A stretch of 64,000 bases of DNA, taken from NCBI GenBank assembly GCA_001548435.1, contig AP017308.1:4845030-4909029 (forward strand), given 5' to 3'. The position numbers were made by a program, and so were the translations under genes. Source of the stretch: Leptolyngbya sp. NIES-3755 (GTDB lineage: Bacteria; Cyanobacteriota; Cyanobacteriia; Leptolyngbyales; Leptolyngbyaceae). This document shows, one piece after another, positions 52,148-61,165 of the stretch; within the stretch, counting starts at the first letter, position 1, and each line of letters opens with the position of its first letter. The notes under the pieces were generated by a model. The model made no database searches and was not told the DNA's origin. It saw nothing but the letters and a program-made list of their open reading frames with translations.

Positions 52148-52689
52148 CCTGCACAAGTTGTCTCACCCCAATCGGTAAAGCCGTCTTTCATGCTGACCAC
52201 AAAGAATTCGACGGGCAAATGGCTGAATGCGATCGAATTGCCATCTTCGAGCGATCGACGTTCCAAAACAGGCAATTGTTCACCATTCAAAAAAGTTCCA
52301 TTACTACTGCCCACATCCATCAAGTAAAAACCCTCAGATGGACTGTGACCGATCACAGCATGGCAACGAGACACAGACGGATGAGGAAACTCGATCGCGC
52401 AATTTCGACTTCGACCAATGAGCCAAGTGGACGCGATCGCAGTGAGTTGAGCTTGATTTGGACTGGGCAAATTCGTTGTTAAAAAGGCGGTTCGTCCGGT
52501 GGTTACCGCTTGAATGTAATAAGAAGCAGCACACCGTTTGGGAGCCTCTAGAATCGGCTCAACCAAAGTCGAAATTTTGTCTATGTCGTGACCGCAATCG
52601 AGCAGCAGCGATCGAGAAATCGCGGGGTAGCTTTTCAAAAATTGGAGTGCACGATCGCCACTATTATTTGATGGCGGAAGATTTAGCAT
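52144..52689 (-). CDS. FHA domain protein
   Basis: The 181-residue protein has an FHA domain (about 85-165) with IGRSRNCAIEFPHPSVSRCH and MDVGSSNGTFLNGEQL. Arg, Ser-Arg-x-His and Asn-Gly residues for phosphothreonine binding are present. The N-terminal 80 residues are a helical region of unknown type. No kinase is adjacent. Confidence 0.85.
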   Translation of the reverse strand: MLNLPPSNNSGDRALQFLKSYPAISRSLLLDCGHDIDKISTLVEPILEAPKRCAASYYIQAVTTGRTAFLTTNLPSPNQAQLTAIASTWLIGRSRNCAIEFPHPSVSRCHAVIGHSPSEGFYLMDVGSSNGTFLNGEQLPVLERRSLEDGNSIAFSHLPVEFFVVSMKDGFTDWGETTCAG

Positions 52690-53372
52690 AGCTTGTGTCC
52701 GAGCAATAAACCGTTGAACGATGGGGAAATTCTCTGTGACGATTTGACGCTTCTCGAAACTTCAACCCAGCCACACCCAGCAAAGTCGCAAAAGGTACGG
52801 ATATCAATCGGTGTGGGTGAATTCAGAAATTTGAAAATAAACAATCACCCCAATGGGTGAGATGCACGGAACTACGTAGAATAAACACTACATTTCCACA
52901 AGGTGCAATGGTTTGGGATTGCTCTTCTTACAACCTTTATACGGATTCGGCTACGGAGAGGGATCTTTAAACTTTTATGAATTCTCAGCATCATTTCGCA
53001 TCCAGTGTTGATATCGCTGCTTCGGTATTTACGGATATAACGATACAATCTGGGAACACTGCTCTCCTCTACACCGAGCATCAGATCGAATCAGGATGAT
53101 TTTTGAAGTCGCAGATTAATCTCTACCAAGCGATAGAGTATGAATGTTCGGGTGGACAAAATTTTCTCAGTTTCAGAAACTCGCACGATCCTAATGAATC
53201 TAAGAATAAGAAGCGATCGTGAAGCGCGGTGCAAGTATCGCACACCTCACAGGATTGTTCTAGACTTCTCAAGATGTCCCCCTTCTAAGGCAGAATAGAG
53301 CAATCAAAAGACGGGGTGAGGCTATCATCCGCTTCTGATAAAATTTGGAAGGTTTTTAAGAACTTAGAGCCA
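52690..53372. other. Long noncoding leader before the lipid operon
   Basis: These 683 bp have no convincing gene. A 40-codon frame at 52977-53099 with ATG is possible but has a poor ribosome site. A short TCACCC/GGGTGA palindrome lies near 52845. Promoters for plsX and for the FHA gene should lie here, but no strong -35/-10 pair can be fixed by eye. Confidence 0.4.
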
Positions 53373-54404
53373 ATGGGATCAACGCGGGTACGAATTGCTA
53401 TTGATGCAATGGGTGGAGACAATGCTCCCGATGAAATCGTCGCGGGTGCAGTACGAGCACAGGCTGAACTCGATGTCGATGTCGTCTTGGTGGGTGATCC
53501 GCAACAGGTGGAAACTGCCCTGAAACAGCATTCGCAGTCAGCAGAGATTGAGATTGTGCCGTCGGAAGGGACGGTCGAAATGGAAGAGGAACCGCTGGTG
53601 GGATTGCGCCGTAAGCCCAAAGCCTCGATTAATGTGGCGATGGATTTGGTGAAGAAAAAACAGGCGGATGCGGTCGTGTCGGCGGGTCATTCTGGGGCTG
53701 CGATGGCGGCAGCATTGTTGCGATTGGGACGATTGAAAGGCATCGATCGACCAGCGATCGGGGCGGTTCTTCCAACTCTGATTGCAGGTAAGCCCGTTTT
53801 GATCCTGGATGTTGGCGCGAATGTGGATTGTCGCCCGAAGTTCCTAGAGCAATTTGCTTTGATGGGAACAATTTACTCTCAGTATGTGTTGGGTAATGAT
53901 GAACCGAAAGTGGGTCTGCTCAATATTGGTGAAGAACCAAATAAAGGCAATGAGTTAGCAATTCAAACTCATCAATTGCTGACAGACAATCCGTTGATTC
54001 CTTTTATTGGCAACGCGGAAGGGCGCGACGTTCTTTCCGGTGATTTTGATGTGATTGTCTGTGATGGCTTTTCAGGCAATGTTTTGTTGAAATTTGCCGA
54101 AGCGGTTGGAGAAGTTGCCCTTCAAATTCTGCGCGAAGAATTACCGCGTGGACTGCATGGGAAAGCGGGTGTGACTTTGCTGAAACCGAATCTGAAGCGA
54201 ATTAAGCAACGCATGGATCACGCTGAACATGGAGGCGGATTGCTGCTCGGTGTCGATGGTGTGTGCATCATCAGTCACGGAAGTTCACAGGCTCCAACGA
54301 TCTTTAACGCGGCTCGATTGGCGAAAGACGCGATCGACAATAACGTTTTAGACCGAATTCGCTCTAGCTATGATCCGACAGTGGCAGTTCGATCGAACGG
54401 CTAA
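53373..54404 (+). CDS. plsX: Phosphate acyltransferase PlsX
   Basis: The ATG at 53373 gives 343 residues starting MGSTRVRIAIDAMGGDNAPD, the classic PlsX N-terminus. It also has VSAGHSGAAMAAALLRLGR and VCDGFSGNVLLKFAEAV. It makes acyl phosphate from acyl-ACP, the first step feeding PlsY. It is the first gene of the operon with fabH and fabD. A GTG start at 53316 is rejected because it adds non-family residues. Confidence 0.95.
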   Translation: MGSTRVRIAIDAMGGDNAPDEIVAGAVRAQAELDVDVVLVGDPQQVETALKQHSQSAEIEIVPSEGTVEMEEEPLVGLRRKPKASINVAMDLVKKKQADAVVSAGHSGAAMAAALLRLGRLKGIDRPAIGAVLPTLIAGKPVLILDVGANVDCRPKFLEQFALMGTIYSQYVLGNDEPKVGLLNIGEEPNKGNELAIQTHQLLTDNPLIPFIGNAEGRDVLSGDFDVIVCDGFSGNVLLKFAEAVGEVALQILREELPRGLHGKAGVTLLKPNLKRIKQRMDHAEHGGGLLLGVDGVCIISHGSSQAPTIFNAARLAKDAIDNNVLDRIRSSYDPTVAVRSNG

Positions 54405-54433
54405 CTCAAACGCACTTGGAGTTAAACATTTTG

Positions 54434-55432
54434 GTGGATTACTCAGGGATCGGAATTGCCGTCACTGGATGCGGATCAGCCGCACCTCCAACCGTGATCG
54501 AGAACGATCGACTTAGCGAGATTATGGAGACTTCCGATGAATGGATTGCGTCTCGGACAGGCATTCGGCAGCGACGATTAAGCGATCCGAATGGCTCTTT
54601 AGTTGAGATTGCGTCTAAAGCAGCGAAAAGTGCGATCGACATGGCGGGATTAGATGCGATCGACATTGATCTGATCTTGCTGGCAACTTCGACTCCGGAT
54701 GATATGTTCGGCAGTGCGTGTAAAGTTCAGGCAGCATTGGGAGCCTCTCAAGCGGTCGCGTTTGATCTGACTGCGGCTTGTTCGGGCTTTGTGTTCGGAA
54801 TGGTCACAGCAGCGCAGTATATTCGCACTGGAACCTATCGGAATGTTTTGCTGATTGGGGCAGATATTCTGTCGCGGTGGGTGGATTGGAGCGATCGACG
54901 AACTTGCGTTTTGTTTGGAGATGGCGCAGGTGCGGTCGTGATTCAGGCGAATCCTGTCGATCGATTACTTGGCTTTGAACTGAGAAGCGATGGCAGTCAG
55001 AATCATTGTTTGAACTTGGCTTATTCCGGTTCACCGAAAGCTTTACTCGACGACTGTGATATTAGTGAAGGACAGTTTGCACCGTTAACGATGAACGGTC
55101 AAGAAGTCTATCGATTTGCGATTAAACGAGTGCCAGAAATTGTTGAGAAAGCACTATTTCGAGCAAATCTCAGTGTTGATCAAATCGATTGGCTTTTGTT
55201 ACATCAAGCAAATCAGAGAATTTTAGATGCGGTTGCCGATCGCTTAAAGATTCCTCCTGAAAAAGTGATCAGTAATCTGGCAAAATACGGCAATACTTCA
55301 GCGGCATCGATTCCACTGGCACTGGATGAAGCGGTGCGGGATGGATTGGTTAAGAGTGGAGATACGATCGCGGCATCTGGGTTTGGAGCAGGCTTAACTT
55401 GGGGTGCAGCGATTTTCCAATGGGGACGATAA
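54434..55432 (+). CDS. fabH: 3-oxoacyl-ACP synthase III
   Basis: KAS III starts near VDYSGIGIAVTGCGSAAPPT. No ATG is available, so GTG at 54434 or TTG at 54431 must be the start; GGAG at 54417 fits either. Catalytic residues: Cys in FDLTAACSGFVFG, His in LLHQANQRI and Asn in KYGNTSAAS. It condenses acetyl-CoA with malonyl-ACP. About 30 bp from plsX, in the same operon. Confidence 0.9.
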   Translation: MDYSGIGIAVTGCGSAAPPTVIENDRLSEIMETSDEWIASRTGIRQRRLSDPNGSLVEIASKAAKSAIDMAGLDAIDIDLILLATSTPDDMFGSACKVQAALGASQAVAFDLTAACSGFVFGMVTAAQYIRTGTYRNVLLIGADILSRWVDWSDRRTCVLFGDGAGAVVIQANPVDRLLGFELRSDGSQNHCLNLAYSGSPKALLDDCDISEGQFAPLTMNGQEVYRFAIKRVPEIVEKALFRANLSVDQIDWLLLHQANQRILDAVADRLKIPPEKVISNLAKYGNTSAASIPLALDEAVRDGLVKSGDTIAASGFGAGLTWGAAIFQWGR

Positions 55433-55454
55433 TTTACAACACACAACTAGGACA

Positions 55455-56336
55455 ATGGTAAAAACGGTATGGGTGTTTCCTGGGCAAGGATCTCAGGCGA
55501 TCGGAATGGGTTCGGATTTGTTAGAGATTCCGACGGCAAAAGCGAAATTTGACCAAGCAGAAAAGATTTTGGGCTGGTCAGTCGTAGAAATTTGCCAAAA
55601 TCCAGACAATAAAGTTTCTCAGACGATTTACACTCAGCCTTGTCTGTATGTGATTGAAGCAATTTTGGCGGATTTGCTCAAAGACAAAGGGCAATATCCT
55701 GATTATGTAGCAGGGCATAGTTTAGGGGAATATTCGGCACTGTACACCGCTGGCGTGTTCGACTTTGAAGCGGGACTAAGATTAATGCAGAAACGCGCTC
55801 AATTGATGGATAGTGCATCCGATGGCATGATGGCGGCGCTGTTGGGATTCGATCGCGATCAGCTTGAATCGGTGTTAGCTCAAACTTCTGATGCCGTTCT
55901 CGCAAATGATAACAATGCAGGACAAGTTGTCATCTCTGGAACACCCGAAGCCGTTGAATCTGTGATGTCTCAGGTGAAATGCAAAAAAGCTGTCAAACTC
56001 AATGTTAGCGGGGCTTTTCACTCCCCATTGATGGCAGATGCGGCGGAACAATTTCAAACCGTTCTCGATACTGTTGACTTCAAAGCGGCTGAAATGCCTG
56101 TGTTATCCAATGTTGATCCGATTCCGAGTCGGAATGCTGGAGAGTTGAAAAATCGGCTCAGTCGGCAAATGACCGGATCAGTTCGATGGCGGGAAATTTC
56201 GCTTAGATTTGCCGATGAATATATCGATCGAGTGATCGAAGTCGGACCCGGAAAAGTGCTAACCGGAATTATTAAGCGCACATGTCCCGATCTCGTGTTA
56301 GAAAATGTGAGCAGTCTTGCGGACATCCCGACATGA
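55455..56336 (+). CDS. fabD: Malonyl-CoA-ACP transacylase
   Basis: The 293-residue protein starts at MVKTVWVFPGQGSQAIGMG; an upstream in-frame ATG would overlap fabH by 29 nt. The active-site serine is in VAGHSLGEYSALY, and the Arg in LMQKRAQLM and His in SGAFHSPLM are present. It loads malonyl on ACP. Its stop overlaps the plsC start by 4 nt. Confidence 0.95.
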   Translation: MVKTVWVFPGQGSQAIGMGSDLLEIPTAKAKFDQAEKILGWSVVEICQNPDNKVSQTIYTQPCLYVIEAILADLLKDKGQYPDYVAGHSLGEYSALYTAGVFDFEAGLRLMQKRAQLMDSASDGMMAALLGFDRDQLESVLAQTSDAVLANDNNAGQVVISGTPEAVESVMSQVKCKKAVKLNVSGAFHSPLMADAAEQFQTVLDTVDFKAAEMPVLSNVDPIPSRNAGELKNRLSRQMTGSVRWREISLRFADEYIDRVIEVGPGKVLTGIIKRTCPDLVLENVSSLADIPT

Positions 56337-57007
56337 GAGAAACGCCGACCCGTCCCGTAAATGCTGAAATTGTTCGCGATCGAGAACCGTTGATCAGTTT
56401 GGTGCTCTATCACCTGTTCAAATGGTCGATCGTGTCTCCGGTGCTGCATACCTATTTCCGGGGTCGCATCTACGGGGCTGAAAATGTTCCAAAACAGGGT
56501 CGGCTCTTAGTGGTGAGCAATCATGCGAGTGATTTTGATCCGCCCTTGCTTTCTTGTGCGATCGGTCGTCCCGTTGCTTATATGGCAAAGGAAGAACTCT
56601 TCAAAGTTCCGGTGCTGAAACAAGCAATTAAAGCGTATGGTGCGTATCCGGTGAAGCGGGGAGTTGGAGATCGATCCGCGATGAAGGCGGCAATGGCATC
56701 CGTTGAATCGGGTTGGGCGACCGGTGTGTTTCTCGATGGCACTCGTACCCCAGATGGACGAATTGCTGATCCAAAATTAGGTGCAGCTTGGATTGCTGCT
56801 AAAACGAATTCGCCTTTGATTCCCGTCAGCTTGTGGGGAACGCATCAGATCTTTAAGCCTGGAAGTTCGATTCCGCGACCTGTACCGCTTACGATTCGGA
56901 TTGGGGAAGTGATTGAAGCGCCCAAGAGTAGCGATCGAGCCGAACTTGAAGCGATTACTCAACAGTGTGCGGAAGCAATTCATAAACTACACGATTTAGG
57001 AAGATGA
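56333..57007 (+). CDS. plsC: 1-acyl-sn-glycerol-3-phosphate acyltransferase
   Basis: The ATG is in an ATGA overlap with fabD and gives 224 residues. The acyltransferase motif NHASDFDPP (NHx4D) and the EGTR-like region VFLDGTRTPDG are visible, as is GAYPVKRGVGD. It makes phosphatidic acid. Its own stop overlaps the next gene start as ATGA. Confidence 0.9.
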   Translation: MRETPTRPVNAEIVRDREPLISLVLYHLFKWSIVSPVLHTYFRGRIYGAENVPKQGRLLVVSNHASDFDPPLLSCAIGRPVAYMAKEELFKVPVLKQAIKAYGAYPVKRGVGDRSAMKAAMASVESGWATGVFLDGTRTPDGRIADPKLGAAWIAAKTNSPLIPVSLWGTHQIFKPGSSIPRPVPLTIRIGEVIEAPKSSDRAELEAITQQCAEAIHKLHDLGR

Positions 57008-58023
57008 AACACTTCTGGAAAGTGAGTATCCTGTTTATTCTTGTTGTTATATTTTCATGGGTTGCAGCCACACCCGCACAAAACGTGCAAATTAAGATAA
57101 CTGGAGGGGGTTCGTCTTTTCAAGCTCTACTTTACGAAAGCTGGTTTGAGCAATACAGTCGTCTTAATCCAACTGTAGACCTGAGCTACCAAGTTATTGG
57201 GAGCGTGGCAGGGATTGACAGATTTCTAAACCAAGCGATCGACTTTGCTGGCAGCGATCGTCTGATAAACGTCAAGGAACGTCAGCGATCTCCACTCCGC
57301 AGAGAAGTTATCCAAATTCCAATCGTCGGGCGGATGATGGTGCTGGCGTATAACTTACCTGGAATTGAGAATTTGCGGCTTTCGCGTTCTAGCTACTGTG
57401 CGATCGTCACAGGTCAAATTCGGAATTGGTCAGCCCGACGCATTGCACAAGATAATCCCAATATTCGCTTGCCAAATCTCCCGATCACGTTTGTGTTTCG
57501 CGCTGATGGATCGTTAACCACACTGGTCATGAGTCAGCATCTCGAAAAAGCTTGTCCAAACTGGTCTTCTGGTGTAGGACTAACCGTCAGGTGGATAAGA
57601 GGCATCGGCGCAAGAGGCGGAGAGGGAACGAGTGCAGCTATTGAGCAAAAACCTGGTGCGATCGGATATTTCGATTACAACATAGCAAGAGTGTTCAATT
57701 TACCTTCTGCGACATTGCAGAATCAAGCGGGACAATTTGTAGCGCCTTCAGTTGCAGCGGCAGCGATCGCACTACAATCAGTCGAAAAGGATTTAAGTGC
57801 GACGACGATTGATCCGCCGGAAACTGGAGCTTACCCAATCGTGGTTCCAACTTATTTCATGTTGTATGAGCGGTACGACGATCCAGCAAAAGCAGAAGCG
57901 CTGAAGCAGTTTGTTCAGTGGGCATTGCAGGACGGAAGAACGATCGCTGAAAAACTAAACTATGTGCCTTTGCCGGATAAGGTTGTGGAACAAGTATTGA
58001 AGACACTCGGAGTGAATCCGTAA
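57004..58023 (+). CDS. PstS-like phosphate-binding protein
   Basis: The 339-residue protein has a signal (VSILFILVVIFSWVAA) and PstS features: ITGGGSSFQALLYESWFEQY, DFAGSDRLI and FVFRADGSLTTLVMSQHL, with GAIGYFDYNIA. These residues line the phosphate pocket in PstS. It is coupled by ATGA overlap to plsC, an unusual place for a pst gene, and no pstCAB genes follow. It could bind phosphate or another oxyanion. Confidence 0.8.
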   Translation: MKHFWKVSILFILVVIFSWVAATPAQNVQIKITGGGSSFQALLYESWFEQYSRLNPTVDLSYQVIGSVAGIDRFLNQAIDFAGSDRLINVKERQRSPLRREVIQIPIVGRMMVLAYNLPGIENLRLSRSSYCAIVTGQIRNWSARRIAQDNPNIRLPNLPITFVFRADGSLTTLVMSQHLEKACPNWSSGVGLTVRWIRGIGARGGEGTSAAIEQKPGAIGYFDYNIARVFNLPSATLQNQAGQFVAPSVAAAAIALQSVEKDLSATTIDPPETGAYPIVVPTYFMLYERYDDPAKAEALKQFVQWALQDGRTIAEKLNYVPLPDKVVEQVLKTLGVNP

Positions 58024-58185
58024 GTTTGCAGTCGAAGGTCATGATTTCCTGAAATTGACCAGAGCAAGTCCCTTTTTCCTGCCAGTTGTTCGGAATTCTA
58101 AAGCATCCCTTTGAAGATTAACCTGGACGTGCGATCGGGATTGGAGAAAACTAACGGTTGGAACAGAGTTATTTGAGACTTTGAT

Positions 58186-58782
58186 ATGAACCAGGAAGAT
58201 TTGAATGCAATCGAGCAAGCAGTGAACGAAAGCTGGCAACGCATTGAGAACTGGCTGCGAGACAATGCGCCTGGTCTTTTAGAGTGGTTTAATCCGCCTG
58301 CAACTGAAGAAGAGATTAGACAGGTCGAATCAGCGATCGGCAAACAGTTTCCGCCTTCAGTGCGATTTTCTTATCTGCGGCACAACGGATTTGGGAATCT
58401 TTCGGGTTGGAAAGACAGCAACAGTTTTTTTGATGATTACGAGTTCATGGCGCTTGGCAGAGTGATGCTATGGGATGAAGAAATGAAAAGATTGGAACGA
58501 GAAGACGGATTAGATGACTATGACACGGTAAAGCAAATTCAAATCTGTCAGTTCCAGTGCGATTTCTTTTGTGTTGAATCGTCATCGAATGGTAAAGAGA
58601 CGGTATTGAATGAATGGCGCAGCCGCAACGACAACTATAAACACACGCCAGTAGCAGATAGTTTTGCTGCATATCTATCAAGCTTTGCCAACAGGTTAGA
58701 AAACAGAGAATTTTATTATGTGGACGACGAAGACGACGATGCCTATGGATGCTTGATGAGAACAGATGCAGAGTTGTTTTAG
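58186..58782 (+). CDS. SMI1/KNR4 family protein
   Basis: The 198-residue product has PPATEEEIRQVESAIGKQFP and VRFSYLRHNGFGNLSGW, the SMI1/KNR4 signature, and an acidic tail (VDDEDDDAYG). Such proteins often act as immunity proteins in contact-dependent toxin systems, but no toxin is beside it. The start ATG follows a G-poor leader. Function unresolved. Confidence 0.85.
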   Translation: MNQEDLNAIEQAVNESWQRIENWLRDNAPGLLEWFNPPATEEEIRQVESAIGKQFPPSVRFSYLRHNGFGNLSGWKDSNSFFDDYEFMALGRVMLWDEEMKRLEREDGLDDYDTVKQIQICQFQCDFFCVESSSNGKETVLNEWRSRNDNYKHTPVADSFAAYLSSFANRLENREFYYVDDEDDDAYGCLMRTDAELF

Positions 58783-58910
58783 TGCCATTTCCCTCAAAAT
58801 TTGTGAAGATTGCTCACAGTTCTTGAACGATCGCACCAATTCTTCGGAATCATCGATCGGAGAACCGTTTAAAGCAGAAGTACCGATGTGCCCCTAGCAG
58901 AATCAAAGTT

Positions 58911-60230
58911 ATGACCTTTTCTGATCCAGTTCCCGCTCTCCGTGATGCGCTCCGATTTTCGCCGGACAATGTGCCGCTTCGATTGCATTTGGCAGAGACA
59001 TTACTCAATCGGGGGGAAGCTGAAGCGGCGGAACCAGAGTATGCAGAAGCGCTGAGGCTTGCTCCAGAGAATACGGCTGCAAAATTTGGATTAGCCCGAT
59101 CGCTGTTTCAACTCGGACAGTTTCCGCCTGCACTGAAGCTACTCGACGCTTTGACACAACAATCGAACCCAGAAGCAGCTTGGTTATCATTACACGCACG
59201 AGTGTTGTTACAGACGGGGGACATGACCAAAGCCGCTCAACAGTTTCGCAAAGCCGCAGAACAGGATGAGAGCTTGAAGACTTCAGATCTAGCGGATCAG
59301 TTGGCGGCAGTGCCCGTGTTTGGATCTGTTGCACCTCAAAGTAGTGATCAATCGTTTGCACAGCGTGGCGAAGCCATCGAGCGTCCGAAGCTCACTTTTG
59401 CAGATGTGGGTGGGATGGAAGAGTTGAAGGAACAAATTCGGCTCAAGATTATCTATCCGTTAGCAAATGCGGAATTGTTCAAAGCTTATGGAAAAGCGAT
59501 CGGGGGCGGAATTTTGATGTATGGACCTCCGGGTTGCGGTAAAACACATATTGCACGAGCTACAGCGGGGGAAATTCAGGCGAACTTTATTGCAGTTGGG
59601 CTGAATGATGTGCTGGATATGTGGATAGGAAGCAGTGAGCGCAACTTACATGAGTTGTTCGATCAAGCAAGACGGAATTCGCCCTGTGTTTTATTTTTCG
59701 ATGAAGCGGATGGGTTGGCAGCAAGTCGATCGGACTTTCGCCAGTCGGATTCCAGAAAAGTCATCAATCAGTTTTTGATGGAGCTAGATGGCGTTGAATA
59801 CTCGAATGAAGGAGTGCTAATCTTAGCAGCAACGAATACACCGTGGCATTTGGATAGTGCATTTCGTCGTCCGGGAAGGTTCGATCGCATTTTGTTTGTT
59901 CCACCGCCTGATCAGAGTGCTCGATCGGCAATTTTAAGACTGTTATGCAAAGGCAAACCTGTTTCAGATATTGATTTCGACTTTATTGCGAAGAAAACGA
60001 AGGACTTTTCTGGAGCCGATCTAAAAGCGGTGCTTGATGTTGCTGTTGAAAGAAAGCTACAGGAAGCAATGAAAACCGGAAGACCGCAACCTCTGACGAC
60101 TAAAGATTTAACCAATGCAGCACAGACTGTGAAACCTTCGACACGCGAATGGTTTAGCTCGGCTCGAAACTACGCGATTCATGCCAATCAGGATGGTACA
60201 TACAATGACATTCTAGACTATCTTAAATGA
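58911..60230 (+). CDS. AAA ATPase with TPR N-terminus
   Basis: The 439-residue protein has TPR-like repeats (about 10-125) and an AAA domain of the CDC48/FtsH type. Walker A is GPPGCGKTH, Walker B VLFFDEADGL, sensor AATNTP, with an arginine finger in FRRPGRFDRI. It overlaps the next TPR gene by 4 nt (ATGA). The pair probably works as a remodelling ATPase with a TPR membrane partner. Confidence 0.85.
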   Translation: MTFSDPVPALRDALRFSPDNVPLRLHLAETLLNRGEAEAAEPEYAEALRLAPENTAAKFGLARSLFQLGQFPPALKLLDALTQQSNPEAAWLSLHARVLLQTGDMTKAAQQFRKAAEQDESLKTSDLADQLAAVPVFGSVAPQSSDQSFAQRGEAIERPKLTFADVGGMEELKEQIRLKIIYPLANAELFKAYGKAIGGGILMYGPPGCGKTHIARATAGEIQANFIAVGLNDVLDMWIGSSERNLHELFDQARRNSPCVLFFDEADGLAASRSDFRQSDSRKVINQFLMELDGVEYSNEGVLILAATNTPWHLDSAFRRPGRFDRILFVPPPDQSARSAILRLLCKGKPVSDIDFDFIAKKTKDFSGADLKAVLDVAVERKLQEAMKTGRPQPLTTKDLTNAAQTVKPSTREWFSSARNYAIHANQDGTYNDILDYLK

Positions 60231-61165
60231 GCAACTATTTTGAAAGAGCGCGGTTGCTGTTTGAACAGCGACGGTTTGATTTAGCTGTGAGGGAATTGCA
60301 GCAAGGACTCGCGATCGAGCCAGATAATGCGTCTTATCACCGATTGTTAGCGCTATGTTTCTCGCAACAAAACAAGCCAAACGACGCGATCGCAGAAATT
60401 GATCATGCTATTTCTCTTGATCCGAATCATGGCGGCGGTCACTATATCAAAGCGGGAATTCTGCGAGATCAAGGCAACTTGAAAGCGGCGAGAAGTACGA
60501 TCGCTGAAGCACTCAGACTTGATCCAGAAGATACCGATAGTTATTCTCGACTGGCTGCAATTCAATTTGATCAGAAGCAGGTAAAAGAATCATTGGCAAC
60601 GGCTGAAACGGGTTTGCAAATTAATCCAGAACATCTAGGCTGCATGAATCTGCGAGTCTTGTCGCTTACAGAGTTGGGACAGTTACCGAAAGCAGAATCG
60701 GAAGTTTTAGTGGCTCTCGCGATCGCGCCTGAAAATCCTTTTGCTCATGCAGTTCACGGATGGATTTCGTTTCGGCAAAATCGAATTTCTGCGGCTTTAG
60801 ATAGCTTCAAAACGGCACTCAGACTGAAGCCTGATTTGGAATGGGCAAGGCAAGGACTCGTCGAATCTCTGAAAGCTCGAAATGGCATCTATCGGTTTAT
60901 TTTGGGAGTCGATCGATTTCGGGTGGGAATGTTCAAAGGTCCGCGATTGTTATTGCTGGCGATTCCTCAGATTCGAGCACTTTATTGGCTCATGTATCTG
61001 ATGGTGGTCGCAACTCGACCATTTTTTACTGTGCTATTGTCATTTGATAGTTACGGCAGACTGACGCTGACTCCCACAGAAATTAAGAAAAGTCGTTGGG
61101 TTGCAGGGATTATCTTATTCGTGATTTTCATGTTTCTACTGCCGATTTTGGCGAGTTCGAGATGA
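60227..61165 (+). CDS. TPR protein with C-terminal membrane helices
   Basis: The 312-residue protein has five or more TPR units (ARLLFEQRRFDLAVRELQQG through AALDSFKTALRLKPDLEWAR). Two hydrophobic helices close to the C-terminus (IRALYWLMYLMVVATRPFF, GIILFVIFMFLLPIL) follow. It is co-translated with the AAA gene. The 3' end overlaps the convergent WD40 gene by 30 bp. Confidence 0.8.
   Translation: MSNYFERARLLFEQRRFDLAVRELQQGLAIEPDNASYHRLLALCFSQQNKPNDAIAEIDHAISLDPNHGGGHYIKAGILRDQGNLKAARSTIAEALRLDPEDTDSYSRLAAIQFDQKQVKESLATAETGLQINPEHLGCMNLRVLSLTELGQLPKAESEVLVALAIAPENPFAHAVHGWISFRQNRISAALDSFKTALRLKPDLEWARQGLVESLKARNGIYRFILGVDRFRVGMFKGPRLLLLAIPQIRALYWLMYLMVVATRPFFTVLLSFDSYGRLTLTPTEIKKSRWVAGIILFVIFMFLLPILASSR

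Noticed and set aside
52872-53081. 69-codon minus-strand frame before plsX
   Set aside because: No ribosome site, no recognisable domain, and composition unlike the nearby genes.
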